From: Eubacteriales bacterium | GTDB taxonomy: Bacteria; Bacillota; Clostridia; Oscillospirales; Butyricicoccaceae | Assembly (NCBI GenBank): GCA_030524205.1 | Contig: JAUNGZ010000011.1 | Span: 1 to 64,000 of the forward strand | Direction of reading: 5' to 3' | DNA length: 64,000 nt | Shown: one piece after another, positions 53,263 to 61,900 of the stretch | How the letters are laid out: each line of letters opens with the position of its first letter | How positions within the stretch are numbered: position 1 is the stretch's first letter | The notes under the pieces: generated by a model | Seen by the model: the letters and a program-made list of their open reading frames with translations, nothing else | Databases searched by the model: none | What the model was told of the DNA's origin: nothing | Program-made: the position numbers and the translations under genes

Positions 53263-54066
53263 ATGAAAGTACCCGGCACGCGCCCGTATCACAAGGGCTA
53301 TAACAATATTGTCGAGATGGATAACCCGGATAAATACCCGGAAATGCTGATGGATTTCGGCATCCTGATGATGAATCAGGGCCTTGTCTATGAGAACGGC
53401 GATCAAAAGGAACGCGCTTACCTGCTGATCGGCGGCGTGGTCGATTTCGAGTGGGAGGGCCAGTGCGTGCGCGCGTCGCGCGGCATGTGGCGCGATGAAA
53501 ACCCGTGGTGCCTGAGCATGCCCGCCGGCGTGCCCGTCAAGATCACCGGCCGGTCGGACACTGTGCAGATCGCGTGTCACGCGACCGACAACGACAGGAT
53601 CTTCCCGTCCAAGCTGTATACGCCGCTCGACGTGGTGACCAAGGTGCGCGGCAAGAACGTGAGCGACGATACGGCCATGCGCGTCTGGCGCACGATCATC
53701 GACCGCTCGATCAACCCGGATTCCAATTTCGTGCTGGGCGAGGACGTGCACGCGCCGGGACGCTGGTCGGGCTATCCCAACCACTATCACCCGCAGCCCG
53801 AGATCTACTATTTCAAGTTCTATCCGTCGAACGGCTTCGGCCTGCAGCGGCTGGGCGACGACGCGATCTACCTCGAAGAGGACGAGACCGTCACCATCTA
53901 TCCGAACGAGGTGCATCCCTGCGTCGGCGCGCCGGGCTACAACCTGTATTACATCTGGTGCATCCGCGACGACCGCGACAACCCGTACATCCCGCTGTTT
54001 GAGATGCAGCATACCTGGCTGCCCGGCATTTGGGTGCCCGAAGATGAGAAATACCTGCTGCCGTAA
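53263..54066 (+). CDS. iolB: 5-deoxy-glucuronate isomerase
   Basis: This 267-residue bicupin protein starts MKVPGTRPYHKGYNNIVEMD and has the metal-binding motif GYPNHYHPQPEIYYFKFYPS and VHPCVGAPGYNLYYIWCIRD. IolB converts 5-deoxy-glucuronate to 5-dehydro-2-deoxygluconate. It is the first of two IolB copies in tandem. Confidence 0.93.
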   Translation: MKVPGTRPYHKGYNNIVEMDNPDKYPEMLMDFGILMMNQGLVYENGDQKERAYLLIGGVVDFEWEGQCVRASRGMWRDENPWCLSMPAGVPVKITGRSDTVQIACHATDNDRIFPSKLYTPLDVVTKVRGKNVSDDTAMRVWRTIIDRSINPDSNFVLGEDVHAPGRWSGYPNHYHPQPEIYYFKFYPSNGFGLQRLGDDAIYLEEDETVTIYPNEVHPCVGAPGYNLYYIWCIRDDRDNPYIPLFEMQHTWLPGIWVPEDEKYLLP

Positions 54067-54093
54067 GCCAGTCTCGCACGATGGGGGTGCGCT

Positions 54094-54864
54094 ATGAAAA
54101 AATGCAACGTAACGCCGTTCCGGCGCGGATATAACACGGTCGCCGGGCCGTCCATAGGCGACGGCGAGCTGCTGATGGAGTTCGGCTTTCTGGCGCTTTC
54201 GGGAAAGACGGTGTATGAAAGCGCGGAGCCGTGCGAGCGGGCGTTCCTGCTCATCCGCGGCGATGTGACCTTTTCGTGGGAGGGACACACCGAACGGGTG
54301 CGCCGCGGCCTGTGGCGCGACTGCGGGCCGTACTGCCTGCACGTGCCGGCCGGGATCGCGGTGCGCATCGAGGGGCACGCGGACCACAGCGAGCTTTCCG
54401 TGCACCAGACCGAAAACGAAAACACCTTCCCGGCCCGCCTGCTCACGCCGGCGGACGCCAAGGACGTCCGCCGCGGCAAGGACACGCTGGACGGCAGCAC
54501 CGAGCGCATCGTGCGCGATATCATCAGCCAGCAAAGCTGCCCGGCCTCCAATCTGGTGCTGGGCGAGGTCATCCTGAAGCCCGGGCGGTGGGGCGGCTAT
54601 CCCAACCACTACCATCCGCAGCCCGAGGTGTTCTTCTTTAAGTATTATCCGGAAAACGGCTTTGGCATTGCAAATGTGGGGGATAGGGCGTACCTGACCA
54701 CGAACAACACGGCGGTCAAGATCACCGCAAACTGCGACCACCCCTGCGTTTGCGCACCGGGCTACTGGCAATACAGCATCTGGTGCATCCGAAACCTGCC
54801 GGGCGATCCGTATCTCAAGCCGACGTTCAACGAGCGCTTCAAAGCGCTGAACGCGGGCTGGTAA
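54094..54864 (+). CDS. Second 5-deoxy-glucuronate isomerase paralogue
   Basis: This 256-residue protein is an IolB paralogue. It keeps GGYPNHYHPQPEVFFFKYYP and CDHPCVCAPGYWQYSIWCIR, so the metal ligands are conserved, but it differs in most of the rest and lacks the ATG-adjacent MKVPGTR motif (starts MKKCNVTPFRRGYNTVAGPS). Tandem IolB copies that diverge this much may act on different inositol isomers' intermediates. Starts 27 bp after iolB. Confidence 0.88.
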   Translation: MKKCNVTPFRRGYNTVAGPSIGDGELLMEFGFLALSGKTVYESAEPCERAFLLIRGDVTFSWEGHTERVRRGLWRDCGPYCLHVPAGIAVRIEGHADHSELSVHQTENENTFPARLLTPADAKDVRRGKDTLDGSTERIVRDIISQQSCPASNLVLGEVILKPGRWGGYPNHYHPQPEVFFFKYYPENGFGIANVGDRAYLTTNNTAVKITANCDHPCVCAPGYWQYSIWCIRNLPGDPYLKPTFNERFKALNAGW

Positions 54865-54888
54865 CCGACCATTTGGAGGCGTATAACC

Positions 54889-55407
54889 ATGGCAAACGTC
54901 AGCATTTTCCCCGGCAAATATGTGCAGGGCAGAAAGGCGCTGGAGCAGATCGGCGAGCATCTGGCGGCGTTCGGCACGCGCTATCTCGCGCTCGTTAACC
55001 CGACGATCGGGCAAGCCTGCATGGATCAGGTCACCAGCGCGCTGCGCCGCGGCTTGCGCGAGGAGCAGCTCGTGCTGGCCGAGGGCGGCGTCGAGTGCTG
55101 TATGCGTGAGATCCGCCGAGTGGAGGCCCTGATTTCGGAAAACCACTGCGACGCGGTGATCGGCGTCGGCGGCGGCAAAACGCTGGATACCGCCAAGGCC
55201 GCCGCTTACTATGCCGGCGTGCCGGTCGCCATCGTGCCGACCGCCGCCTCGTCGGACGCGCCGTGCTCGGCGCTTGCGGTCATCTATACCGAGCAGGTTT
55301 GCCGCTGCCAATTGAAAATGCACAAGAAAAGACAAACCTGTAAGAAAGCGCTGGCAAATTCCTGTGGAACAGCGCAAGATTTTCCTTTCGGAACCTGCAA
55401 ACTTTAG
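54889..55407 (+). pseudogene. Truncated glycerol-dehydrogenase-like gene
   Basis: The first about 136 residues read as a GldA-type iron-containing dehydrogenase (GVGGGKTLDTAKAAAYYAGV and IVPTAASSDAPCSALAVIYT). Then a cysteine- and lysine-rich unrelated tail runs to the stop at 55407. Normal GldA is about 365 residues, so the second half with the metal site is missing. The break falls just before the second GATTTTCCTTTCGGA promoter, which indicates that a deletion or fusion created this end. The visible NAD-binding half alone is not a functional dehydrogenase. Confidence 0.8.
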
Positions 55408-55414
55408 ATATAAT
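55374..55414 (+). promoter_or_regulatory. Promoter of the inositol ABC transporter genes
   Basis: GCAAGATTTTCCTTTCGGA (55374-55392) includes TTCGGA (55387-55392); 16 bp later TATAAT (55409-55414). The layout is identical to the iolG promoter at 47378-47418. Confidence 0.75.
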
Positions 55415-55547
55415 CACAACATAAAATAGAAAGACTCAAAGAAGTTATAATAAAACGACAATAAACATCAACAACTTGACAGCCTAGGAGAAGAGTGCAC
55501 GCTTTTCTTTTAGATAAAACCGCAAAGATAGAAAGGAGCAAAAGAGG

Positions 55548-56561
55548 ATGAAAAAGGCATTGGCATTGTTGATGGCACTGATGATGGGGCTGGCAACCGG
55601 CTGCTCAAACGGCGGGACGGATACGCCAAGCGAGCCCGACCCGGGCGCGGCCGATCCGGGCGCGCAGACCAGCGAGCCGGTTAAGGACGACTATAAGCTC
55701 TGTGTGATCCTGAAAACGCTGGCAACCGAATACTGGGGCTACATCGGCGCGGGCGCCGAGGCGGCCGGCAAGGAGCTGGGGATCGACGTGGAGGTGATCG
55801 GCGCGGCGAGCGAGACCGCGTACGACGAGCAGATCAGCATGATTGAGACAAAGATCAGCTCGGGCGAGTATGACGGCTTTGTTATCGCGCCGCTGCAGGC
55901 CGACATGGTCTCGACGATGATCGAGGGGATAGACGTTCCGGTCGTGTCGGTCGATACCAAAATTGACTCTCCCGCGTGCCTGTCCTTTGTAGGCACCGGC
56001 AACGAGCCGGCCGGCGAGGTCGGCGGCAAGGCGGCGGCTGAGGCGTGCAAGCAAGCCGGCCTGCCGATGACGGCGGTATGCATCATGGGCGTGCAGGGCG
56101 ATACGACGACCGAGACCCGCCTCGCGGGCTATAAAAAGGGCTTTGAGGACGCGGGCGGCGAGATCATCGCCGTGCAGTACTGCGATTCCGACCCGAACAA
56201 GGCAGCCGCCATCATGGAATCGGTCATGCAGAACTATCCGGACGGCGTAGGCGCCGTGCTGGTCAGCGGCGATGACTACTGCATCGCGGCCAACCGCGTC
56301 ACTAAGGGCAACGCGGCGTTTGAAAAGACGGTGTTCGTCGGCTTCGACGGCATCCAGTCCGCCTGCGAGGCCATTTTGGACGGCCGTGAGACGCTGTCGG
56401 TCGCGCAGGACCCGTACGGCATGGGCTTCACCTCGGTCGAGGCGCTGCTCCGCGCGGTCAAGGGCGAAAAGCTGGACGAGTTTATCGATACCGGCGCTTC
56501 GATCGTCAATCCGGAAAATGCCGCGGAGCGTCTGGAGCTGCTGAAGAGCTACACCAAGTAA
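55548..56561 (+). CDS. Sugar (inositol-type) ABC transporter substrate-binding lipoprotein
   Basis: This 337-residue lipoprotein (lipobox TGCS near residue 19) has a type 1 periplasmic-binding fold: LATEYWGYIGAGAEAAGKEL, IETKISSGEYDGFVIAPLQA, VMQNYPDGVGAVLVSGDDYC and DGRETLSVAQDPYGMGFTSV. It binds a sugar or polyol, most likely myo-inositol from its place in the iol locus. Confidence 0.92.
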   Translation: MKKALALLMALMMGLATGCSNGGTDTPSEPDPGAADPGAQTSEPVKDDYKLCVILKTLATEYWGYIGAGAEAAGKELGIDVEVIGAASETAYDEQISMIETKISSGEYDGFVIAPLQADMVSTMIEGIDVPVVSVDTKIDSPACLSFVGTGNEPAGEVGGKAAAEACKQAGLPMTAVCIMGVQGDTTTETRLAGYKKGFEDAGGEIIAVQYCDSDPNKAAAIMESVMQNYPDGVGAVLVSGDDYCIAANRVTKGNAAFEKTVFVGFDGIQSACEAILDGRETLSVAQDPYGMGFTSVEALLRAVKGEKLDEFIDTGASIVNPENAAERLELLKSYTK

Positions 56562-56674
56562 ACATCCGGAATGGGGTATGCTGCGCAACCCATGAACCAG
56601 CCTGCCCCGCATGACCCAAAAGGTATGCGGGGCAGCGTTATAAACGGCTTTTCTGGAGCGTGAAGGAGACCGAA

Positions 56675-58186
56675 ATGAGTGAGTATGTAGTTGAAATCAA
56701 GAATATGACCAAGCGATTTCCCGGCGTCGTTGCACTGCGCGATATGTCGCTCCAGATAAAGCCCGGCGAGATTCACGGTCTGATCGGAGAAAACGGCGCG
56801 GGCAAGTCGACGCTCATCAAAGCGCTGACCGGCGTGCACCGCGCGGACGAGGGACAGATCTTTGTCGACGGCAGGGAGTGCAAATTCGCAAACCCGAACC
56901 AGTCCAAGGCGGCGGGCATCGCGTGCGTGTATCAGGAGCTGAACATCGTCAAGCTGCTGAGCGTGACCGACAATATCTTTATCAACAACCATCTGAAAAA
57001 CAAGGGCTGCTTTCTCGATTACCGTTCGATGAAGCAGAAAGCCCGCGAGATCATGCATTTCCTTGGGCAGGATCTGGATATCAACAAGCCTGCGGGCACG
57101 TTCGGCATGGGCGTGCAGCAGATGATCGAGATTGCGAAAGCCGTGCTGCTCGACGCAAAGCTCATTATTATGGATGAACCGACCTCCTCTCTCGGTGAAA
57201 AGGAGGTCGACCAGCTGATGAAAACCTGCCGCGACCTGAAAAACCGCGGCATCGCCATCCTGTTCGTGTCGCACAAGCTGGAAGAGCTGTTTCTGCTTTG
57301 CGACCGCGTGACCGTCATGCGCGACGGCGAGCACATCGCGACCGACGAGATTGGCAGCTGGACCAATGAAACGCTTATCACCGCGATGGTCGGCCGTTCG
57401 CTCGACAACATGTACCCGAAGGTGGTGTGCGAAAAGGGAGCGTGCGCGCTGAAGGCCGAGCACCTGACCGAATACGGCGTTATCCGCGACGTATCGTTCG
57501 AGGCGTACCGCGGGCAGATCCTCGGCTTTGCTGGACTGGTGGGCGCGGGGCGCACCGAAACCATGCGCGCCATCTTCGGCGCCGACCCGCTGGACGAGGG
57601 CCAGCTCTGGATCGACGGCAAGCCGGTGCACCTCAAAAGCCCGCGTCAGGCCATCCGGTCGGGCGTTGCGTTCCTCACCGAGGACCGCAAGGGGCAGGGG
57701 CTGGTGCTCGCGCAGCCGGTGCGCACCAACCTGATTCTGGCGAACATGAAAGGCTTTTGCAGGAAAGGCTGCTTTTTGGACGAAAAGCGCATCCGGGAAA
57801 GCGGAGAAAAGAATGTTTCGGCGCTGCGGATCAAAACGCCGTCCATCAATGAGATCGTCGGCCAGCTTTCCGGCGGCAACCAGCAAAAGGTGGTCATCGG
57901 AAAATGGATCAACACCGACGCCGAGGTTTACATATTCGACGAGCCGACGCGCGGCATCGACGTCGGCGCAAAAGTCGAGGTTTACCATGTGATGAACGAT
58001 CTGGCCAAGCAGGGCAAATGCGTGATCATGGTCTCGTCCGAGATGCCCGAGATCCTCGGGATGAGCGACCGGGTGGTCGTCATGCGCGAGGGGCGCGTCA
58101 TGGCCACGGTCGACCGCGACAGCAGGCACTTTAACCAGGAATCGCTGATGAAAGCCGCATGGGGAGGAAGCTTAGATGACGAATGA
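56675..58186 (+). CDS. Sugar ABC transporter ATP-binding protein (RbsA-like)
   Basis: This 503-residue protein has two ATPase modules. The first has Walker A GENGAGKSTLIKAL, Walker B LIIMDEPTSSLGE and VSHKLEELF. The second has the degenerate Walker A GLVGAGRTETMRAIFG but retains LSGGNQQKVVIGKW and FDEPTRGIDVGAK. This double layout is that of RbsA-type carbohydrate importers. The ATG at 56675 has AAGGAG 7 nt upstream. Confidence 0.95.
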   Translation: MSEYVVEIKNMTKRFPGVVALRDMSLQIKPGEIHGLIGENGAGKSTLIKALTGVHRADEGQIFVDGRECKFANPNQSKAAGIACVYQELNIVKLLSVTDNIFINNHLKNKGCFLDYRSMKQKAREIMHFLGQDLDINKPAGTFGMGVQQMIEIAKAVLLDAKLIIMDEPTSSLGEKEVDQLMKTCRDLKNRGIAILFVSHKLEELFLLCDRVTVMRDGEHIATDEIGSWTNETLITAMVGRSLDNMYPKVVCEKGACALKAEHLTEYGVIRDVSFEAYRGQILGFAGLVGAGRTETMRAIFGADPLDEGQLWIDGKPVHLKSPRQAIRSGVAFLTEDRKGQGLVLAQPVRTNLILANMKGFCRKGCFLDEKRIRESGEKNVSALRIKTPSINEIVGQLSGGNQQKVVIGKWINTDAEVYIFDEPTRGIDVGAKVEVYHVMNDLAKQGKCVIMVSSEMPEILGMSDRVVVMREGRVMATVDRDSRHFNQESLMKAAWGGSLDDE

Positions 58187-59183
58187 GAATAAGATTACGG
58201 TGAAGGACGTTGTGTCCAAACTCGGTACGCTGATCGCACTGTTTATCCTGTGCGTGATCCTCGCCTTTGCGACGCCGAATTTCCTGAAACAGAGCAACCT
58301 GATGGCCGTGCTCAAACAGACCACGAGCAACGCGCTCATCTGCGTCGGCATGCTGATGTGCCTGATCACCGCCGGCATCGACCTTTCGGTTGGCGCGAAC
58401 GCCATCACGGTCGGCTGTGTGATGGGCATGATGCTCAAGCATGGCGTCACGAACCCGGTCGTACTGCTTGCCGCCGGCTTGGGCTTCGGCACGCTGATCG
58501 GCTGGATCAACGGCACGCTGCTGACCCGGCTCCACCTGCCGCACCCGTTCGTATCCACGCTCGGCATGAAAAACGTGCTGTGCGGCTTTGCGCTGCTGAT
58601 CGTCGACTCCAAAATGGTTTCGGGCTTCCCCGACGGGGTCACCTGGCTGGGCTCGGCAACGCTGCCCAAGGGCATTCCGGTCATCGGCGGTTTTCCGATC
58701 TGCTTTTTGGTCGTTATTCTGATCTATGTCGTGATGCATATTTTCCTGACGCATACGTCGCTCGGCCGCGCCATCTACTGTGTCGGCGGCAATCCGGATG
58801 CGGCGCGCATGTCCGGCATCAATTCAGCCAATGTCCTGACCTTCTGCTACACGCTTTCCGGATTTATGTGTGCGGTAGCGGGCATTGTGCTGGTCGGCCG
58901 CACGGGTGTTGCAAACGGCGCGAATGCGCTGCAGCCGTACGATACCGACGCGATCGCGTCCTGCATCATCGGCGGCGCGTCGTTCATGGGCGGCAAGGGA
59001 ACCATGGTCGGCACGATGATCGGCGCGCTCACCATCGCCATCCTCCGCAATGGCCTGACGCTCCTGAACGCCCAGTCGGACATTCAGTACATCGTCATTG
59101 GATTTGTGATTATCTTTGCGGTGCTGATCGACGTGATTCGCGGACAGATGGAAGCGCGTGCGCGGCGGCTGGCGGCCAAATAA
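58176..59183 (+). CDS. Sugar ABC transporter permease (RbsC-like)
   Basis: This 335-residue membrane protein has about ten transmembrane segments and the typical region GMLMCLITAGIDLSVGANAI near residue 66, plus AVGGNPDAARM-like YCVGGNPDAARMSGINSANV. It belongs to the branched BPD_transp_2 group (RbsC/AraH). The start overlaps the ATPase gene by 11 bp. Confidence 0.95.
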   Translation: MTNENKITVKDVVSKLGTLIALFILCVILAFATPNFLKQSNLMAVLKQTTSNALICVGMLMCLITAGIDLSVGANAITVGCVMGMMLKHGVTNPVVLLAAGLGFGTLIGWINGTLLTRLHLPHPFVSTLGMKNVLCGFALLIVDSKMVSGFPDGVTWLGSATLPKGIPVIGGFPICFLVVILIYVVMHIFLTHTSLGRAIYCVGGNPDAARMSGINSANVLTFCYTLSGFMCAVAGIVLVGRTGVANGANALQPYDTDAIASCIIGGASFMGGKGTMVGTMIGALTIAILRNGLTLLNAQSDIQYIVIGFVIIFAVLIDVIRGQMEARARRLAAK

Positions 59184-59338
59184 GCAAAAGTTCTTACGTT
59201 TTCTGTGCAAAATTGATGAAGAATTAGAAATTATGTATACATTTGGAAAGAATCTCTTGTATTTATCGTACAAGTTCAGTAAGATGTTGATAGGGAATGA
59301 GTATGCGCTGACAGTATGAATTGAACTGCGCAGAAAAC

Positions 59339-59357
59339 GATAAAATTCAACAAAGGC
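59339..59357 (+). promoter_or_regulatory. YCAACAA-type box upstream of the DeoR gene
   Basis: GATAAAATTCAACAAAGG at 59339-59356 resembles AATAAAAATCAACAAA (47235-47250) and AATAAACATCAACAA (55460-55474). The three lie upstream of the iol operon, the transporter and the regulator itself. They resemble the direct-repeat motif of IolR/DeoR regulators, but the match is short. Confidence 0.4.
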
Positions 59358-59366
59358 GGCGAGGCT

Positions 59367-60140
59367 ATGGCACTTCCGGCAGAACGCAGACAACAAATTG
59401 CGAATATCGTCAAAGAGCGCAAGGGCGTGACCTGTGTCGAGCTGTGCAGGCATTTCAACGTATCGCCCGGCACGGTTCGCAAGGATCTGGAAACGCTTGA
59501 GGAGCAGGGATGCCTGCAGCGAACCTACGGCGGCGCGGTGCTCACCGAGCCTGTACGGGAAAAGACGGTGCGGTTTGCCGAACGGGAGGTGATCAACGCC
59601 GAAATCAAGGATCGGATCGGTGCGCGCGCCGCGGAAATGGTTTGTGACGGCGAAACCGTGTTTATTGACGCGAGCACGACCTCGCTGTTTGTCGCCAAGC
59701 ATCTCAGGGGACGGCGCGGCCTAACGGTAATCACCAATGCGGAACGCGTGGTCTCCACGCTCTGCGACGAAGCGGATATCCGCGTGATCTGCACGGGCGG
59801 GGAGCTGCGCAAAAGCAACCTTTCTTACGTGGGAGAAACGGCGGAGGCGTTGATCCGCAATGGGTTTTATGCGGATAAAATGTTTTTTTCCTGCTGCGGC
59901 ATTTCCAAGAAATTCGGAATTTTTGACGCGGTCGAATCTGAAGCCAATATTAAAAAGGCAATGTTTGCTTCGGCCGAGTCGGTGATCCTGCTGTGCGACA
60001 GTTCAAAATTTGAAAAGCTGGGTTTTCCCAAGCTGGCAGATTTTGATATGGTGCAGACGGTCGTCACCGAACGGCAGATTAACGGCGCTTGGGCCGAGGT
60101 GTTCGGGGAACGTGGGATTGAAGTACTGACGGCACGGTAA
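59367..60140 (+). CDS. iolR: DeoR-family regulator (IolR-like)
   Basis: This 257-residue protein has the DeoR winged helix RKGVTCVELCRHFNVSPGTV and RKDLETLEEQGCLQRTYGGA, and a sugar-phosphate-binding domain with the motif ETVFIDASTTSLFVAKHLRG. It lies directly downstream of the inositol transporter on the same strand. By position and family it probably represses the iol genes and responds to an inositol-derived phosphate. Confidence 0.85.
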   Translation: MALPAERRQQIANIVKERKGVTCVELCRHFNVSPGTVRKDLETLEEQGCLQRTYGGAVLTEPVREKTVRFAEREVINAEIKDRIGARAAEMVCDGETVFIDASTTSLFVAKHLRGRRGLTVITNAERVVSTLCDEADIRVICTGGELRKSNLSYVGETAEALIRNGFYADKMFFSCCGISKKFGIFDAVESEANIKKAMFASAESVILLCDSSKFEKLGFPKLADFDMVQTVVTERQINGAWAEVFGERGIEVLTAR

Positions 60141-60159
60141 CAGAAAATATGGCATGGCA

Positions 60160-60193
60160 AAAGCCGCGTTTCCTAGGGGATACGCGGCTTTTC
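60160..60193 (+). terminator. DeoR gene terminator
   Basis: AAAAGCCGCGT (60160-60170) pairs with ACGCGGCTTTT (60183-60193), followed by TTCC. Confidence 0.85.
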
Positions 60194-60399
60194 CTTGTTA
60201 CGCCAGAAGGGACTCGAACTTCCGGCCTTTTGGTTCGCAGTGCGTGTTTGTCACCGTATTTTGTGTCTTGCAGTAGGCATGAAACGCCGAATATTGCGCT
60301 TTGTGGCAAGTATAGCGGACTTTTACGACAGCTTAAAATCTGCCCAAGACAAGGGCATATAAGGAAAAAACAAGAAAACGGAGTGCCACCGTTACGCAC

Positions 60400-60430
60400 A
60401 ACGCCGCCCAAACTTACGGGCGGCGTTTTT
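60400..60430 (+). terminator. Hairpin terminator
   Basis: AACGCCGCCC (60400-60409) pairs with GGGCGGCGTT (60418-60427), followed by TTT. Confidence 0.8.
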
Positions 60431-60453
60431 GCGCGTATGGCGAGATCCGAAGT

Positions 60454-60480
60454 CGCCTCTGGTTACGGTGACCAGAGGCG
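60454..60480. repeat. 10-bp perfect inverted repeat
   Basis: CGCCTCTGGT (60454-60463) and ACCAGAGGCG (60471-60480) with a 7-bp loop. It is not followed by a T run; role unknown. Confidence 0.6.
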
Positions 60481-61063
60481 CTCCCGCCCTAGGCTTTTGG
60501 GTGGGCAATACGATCCCCCCAAAACCCTGATTTTTGAAAATACCTTCAACATCTTGCGCCTATGAAATATGAGGTAAAAGAATGATGATTTCCCCAGCGC
60601 CCGGTTACGGGTGGACGTATAAATAAGGATCCGGAGCGGTCGCGCCGGGCCGCAGACAATAGGGCGCAGCGCGCCCCGCTTCTGGCATTTAGGGCCCCCA
60701 TAAAATCGCAGGTTTATGGGGAGAGGAGGCGCAACGAAATGAACGAGCTTTGCCGCTTGCGTCCAAGGGCGTGATAGGGAGCCTGTGCCGACGAGTCCGG
60801 AAGCGGCCGGGTTTGGGGGCTCCCGCAAGCGTTATACGCTTGCCCAGCTTGCCGGTTTGTGCAACGGTTTTTACTCTTTTTTTCATTTTACGGTATCGAA
60901 TATTGGAAGCCCAAACGGAGTATTGACTTGTTGTGGGATGCGCACTAAAATTAAAATCAAAATTGGATTTTAAATAAATTTTTGAATGATGGAATGGATA
61001 GGCTTTTTTGAATCGTGTTAAGTATGAAGCCGGAAACGGCTATCAAAAAATGGAGGGCTTCTT

Positions 61064-61399
61064 ATGAAAAAGATGTTGACAGGTTTTTGGGCTATTGCGT
61101 TGTTTTTAAGCATTACCACGACTACCGCATTTGCCGCAGGACAAGGGTTGAGGCGTAATTATGTAGATGCAAACGGTGACGGTACCTGTGACCGGGCTGA
61201 TGGCGTCTGCAATTTCGTGGACGCAGATGGCGATGGTGTCTGCGATTACTGTGCTGATGGAGCTGGAGCAACTACCCCCCGAAAGTATTTTGTGGATGCT
61301 GACAATGACGGGGTTTGTGATAACTATACTTCCAAAACGCCCCTTCGAGATGGCACAGGCTGTGGCTGGGGCCAAGGCCGGGGAGGCCGCGGAAGATAA
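61064..61399 (+). CDS. Secreted protein with calcium-binding-type repeats
   Basis: This 111-residue protein has a signal peptide (MKKMLTGFWAIALFLSITTT, cleaved near AFAA) and three short repeats of the Asp-rich type: NYVDANGDGTCD, NFVDADGDGVCDYC and YFVDADNDGVCDNY. They look like dockerin/EF-hand-type calcium loops, each followed by cysteines. The tail GWGQGRGGRGR is basic and glycine-rich. It is the first gene of an operon with an ECF sigma factor and an anti-sigma-like protein. Confidence 0.7.
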   Translation: MKKMLTGFWAIALFLSITTTTAFAAGQGLRRNYVDANGDGTCDRADGVCNFVDADGDGVCDYCADGAGATTPRKYFVDADNDGVCDNYTSKTPLRDGTGCGWGQGRGGRGR

Positions 61400-61414
61400 G
61401 AACGGAGCATTGGG

Positions 61415-61900
61415 ATGCGCAGCGAGAGAGAGGCAGAAAGAGCTATAGCACAATATGCCGATACGATTCGGCGGCTGTGCATGGTTTATCTGAAAAATCA
61501 AGCTGACACAGAGGACATATTTCAAACGGTGTTTATGAAATATGTCCTTTATTCCCATGCCTTTGAAAGCGCAGAACACGAAAAAGCGTGGTTTATTCGG
61601 GTCACGATCAACGTTTGTAAGGATTTCCTGAGAAACGCTTTTCGCCGGCGGACTGTGCCGTTGGAAGAGCTGCTCGAACGACCCGCAGAAATACCGCCGG
61701 ATCACCGCGATGTTTTAGAAGCCATCCTCTCCCTCCCACAAAAATATCGGGATGTTGTATATTTGCACTATTACGAAGATTACACCGCCCCGCAAATCAG
61801 CCGGATCTTGAGCAAAAACGTCAATACCATTTACACGCTGTTACATCGTTCCAGGCAGATGCTTCGGGAGAAATTGGGGGGTGATGAACATGGATGGTAA
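61415..61900 (+). CDS. ECF-type RNA polymerase sigma factor
   Basis: This 161-residue protein has a region 2 core (CMVYLKNQADTEDIFQTVFM) and a region 4 helix-turn-helix (YRDVVYLHYYEDYTAPQISR, ILSKNVNTIYTLLHRSRQML). It belongs to the ECF sigma-70 group. Its gene overlaps the anti-sigma gene by 11 bp, so the pair is stoichiometrically produced. Confidence 0.92.
   Translation: MRSEREAERAIAQYADTIRRLCMVYLKNQADTEDIFQTVFMKYVLYSHAFESAEHEKAWFIRVTINVCKDFLRNAFRRRTVPLEELLERPAEIPPDHRDVLEAILSLPQKYRDVVYLHYYEDYTAPQISRILSKNVNTIYTLLHRSRQMLREKLGGDEHGW

Larger units (their letters stand above)
60194..61063. other. Gene-poor region with hairpins and a tRNA-end-like fragment
   Basis: I see no credible protein gene in these 870 bp. 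On the minus strand, GGAAGTTCGAGTCCCTTC near 60207-60224 looks like the T-arm end of a tRNA gene, but the 5' half is absent, so it may be an attachment-site scar. Perfect hairpins lie at 60400-60430 (terminator-like) and 60454-60480. The part from 60600 to 60960 is G/C-rich without recognisable RNA structure. Confidence 0.4.

Noticed and set aside
53059-55377. A 772-residue minus-strand frame across both iolB copies
   Set aside because: Shadow frame over two genes with clear cupin motifs.
60207-60224. A complete tRNA gene
   Set aside because: Only a T-arm-like 3' part is visible; no D-arm, anticodon arm or acceptor partner is present.
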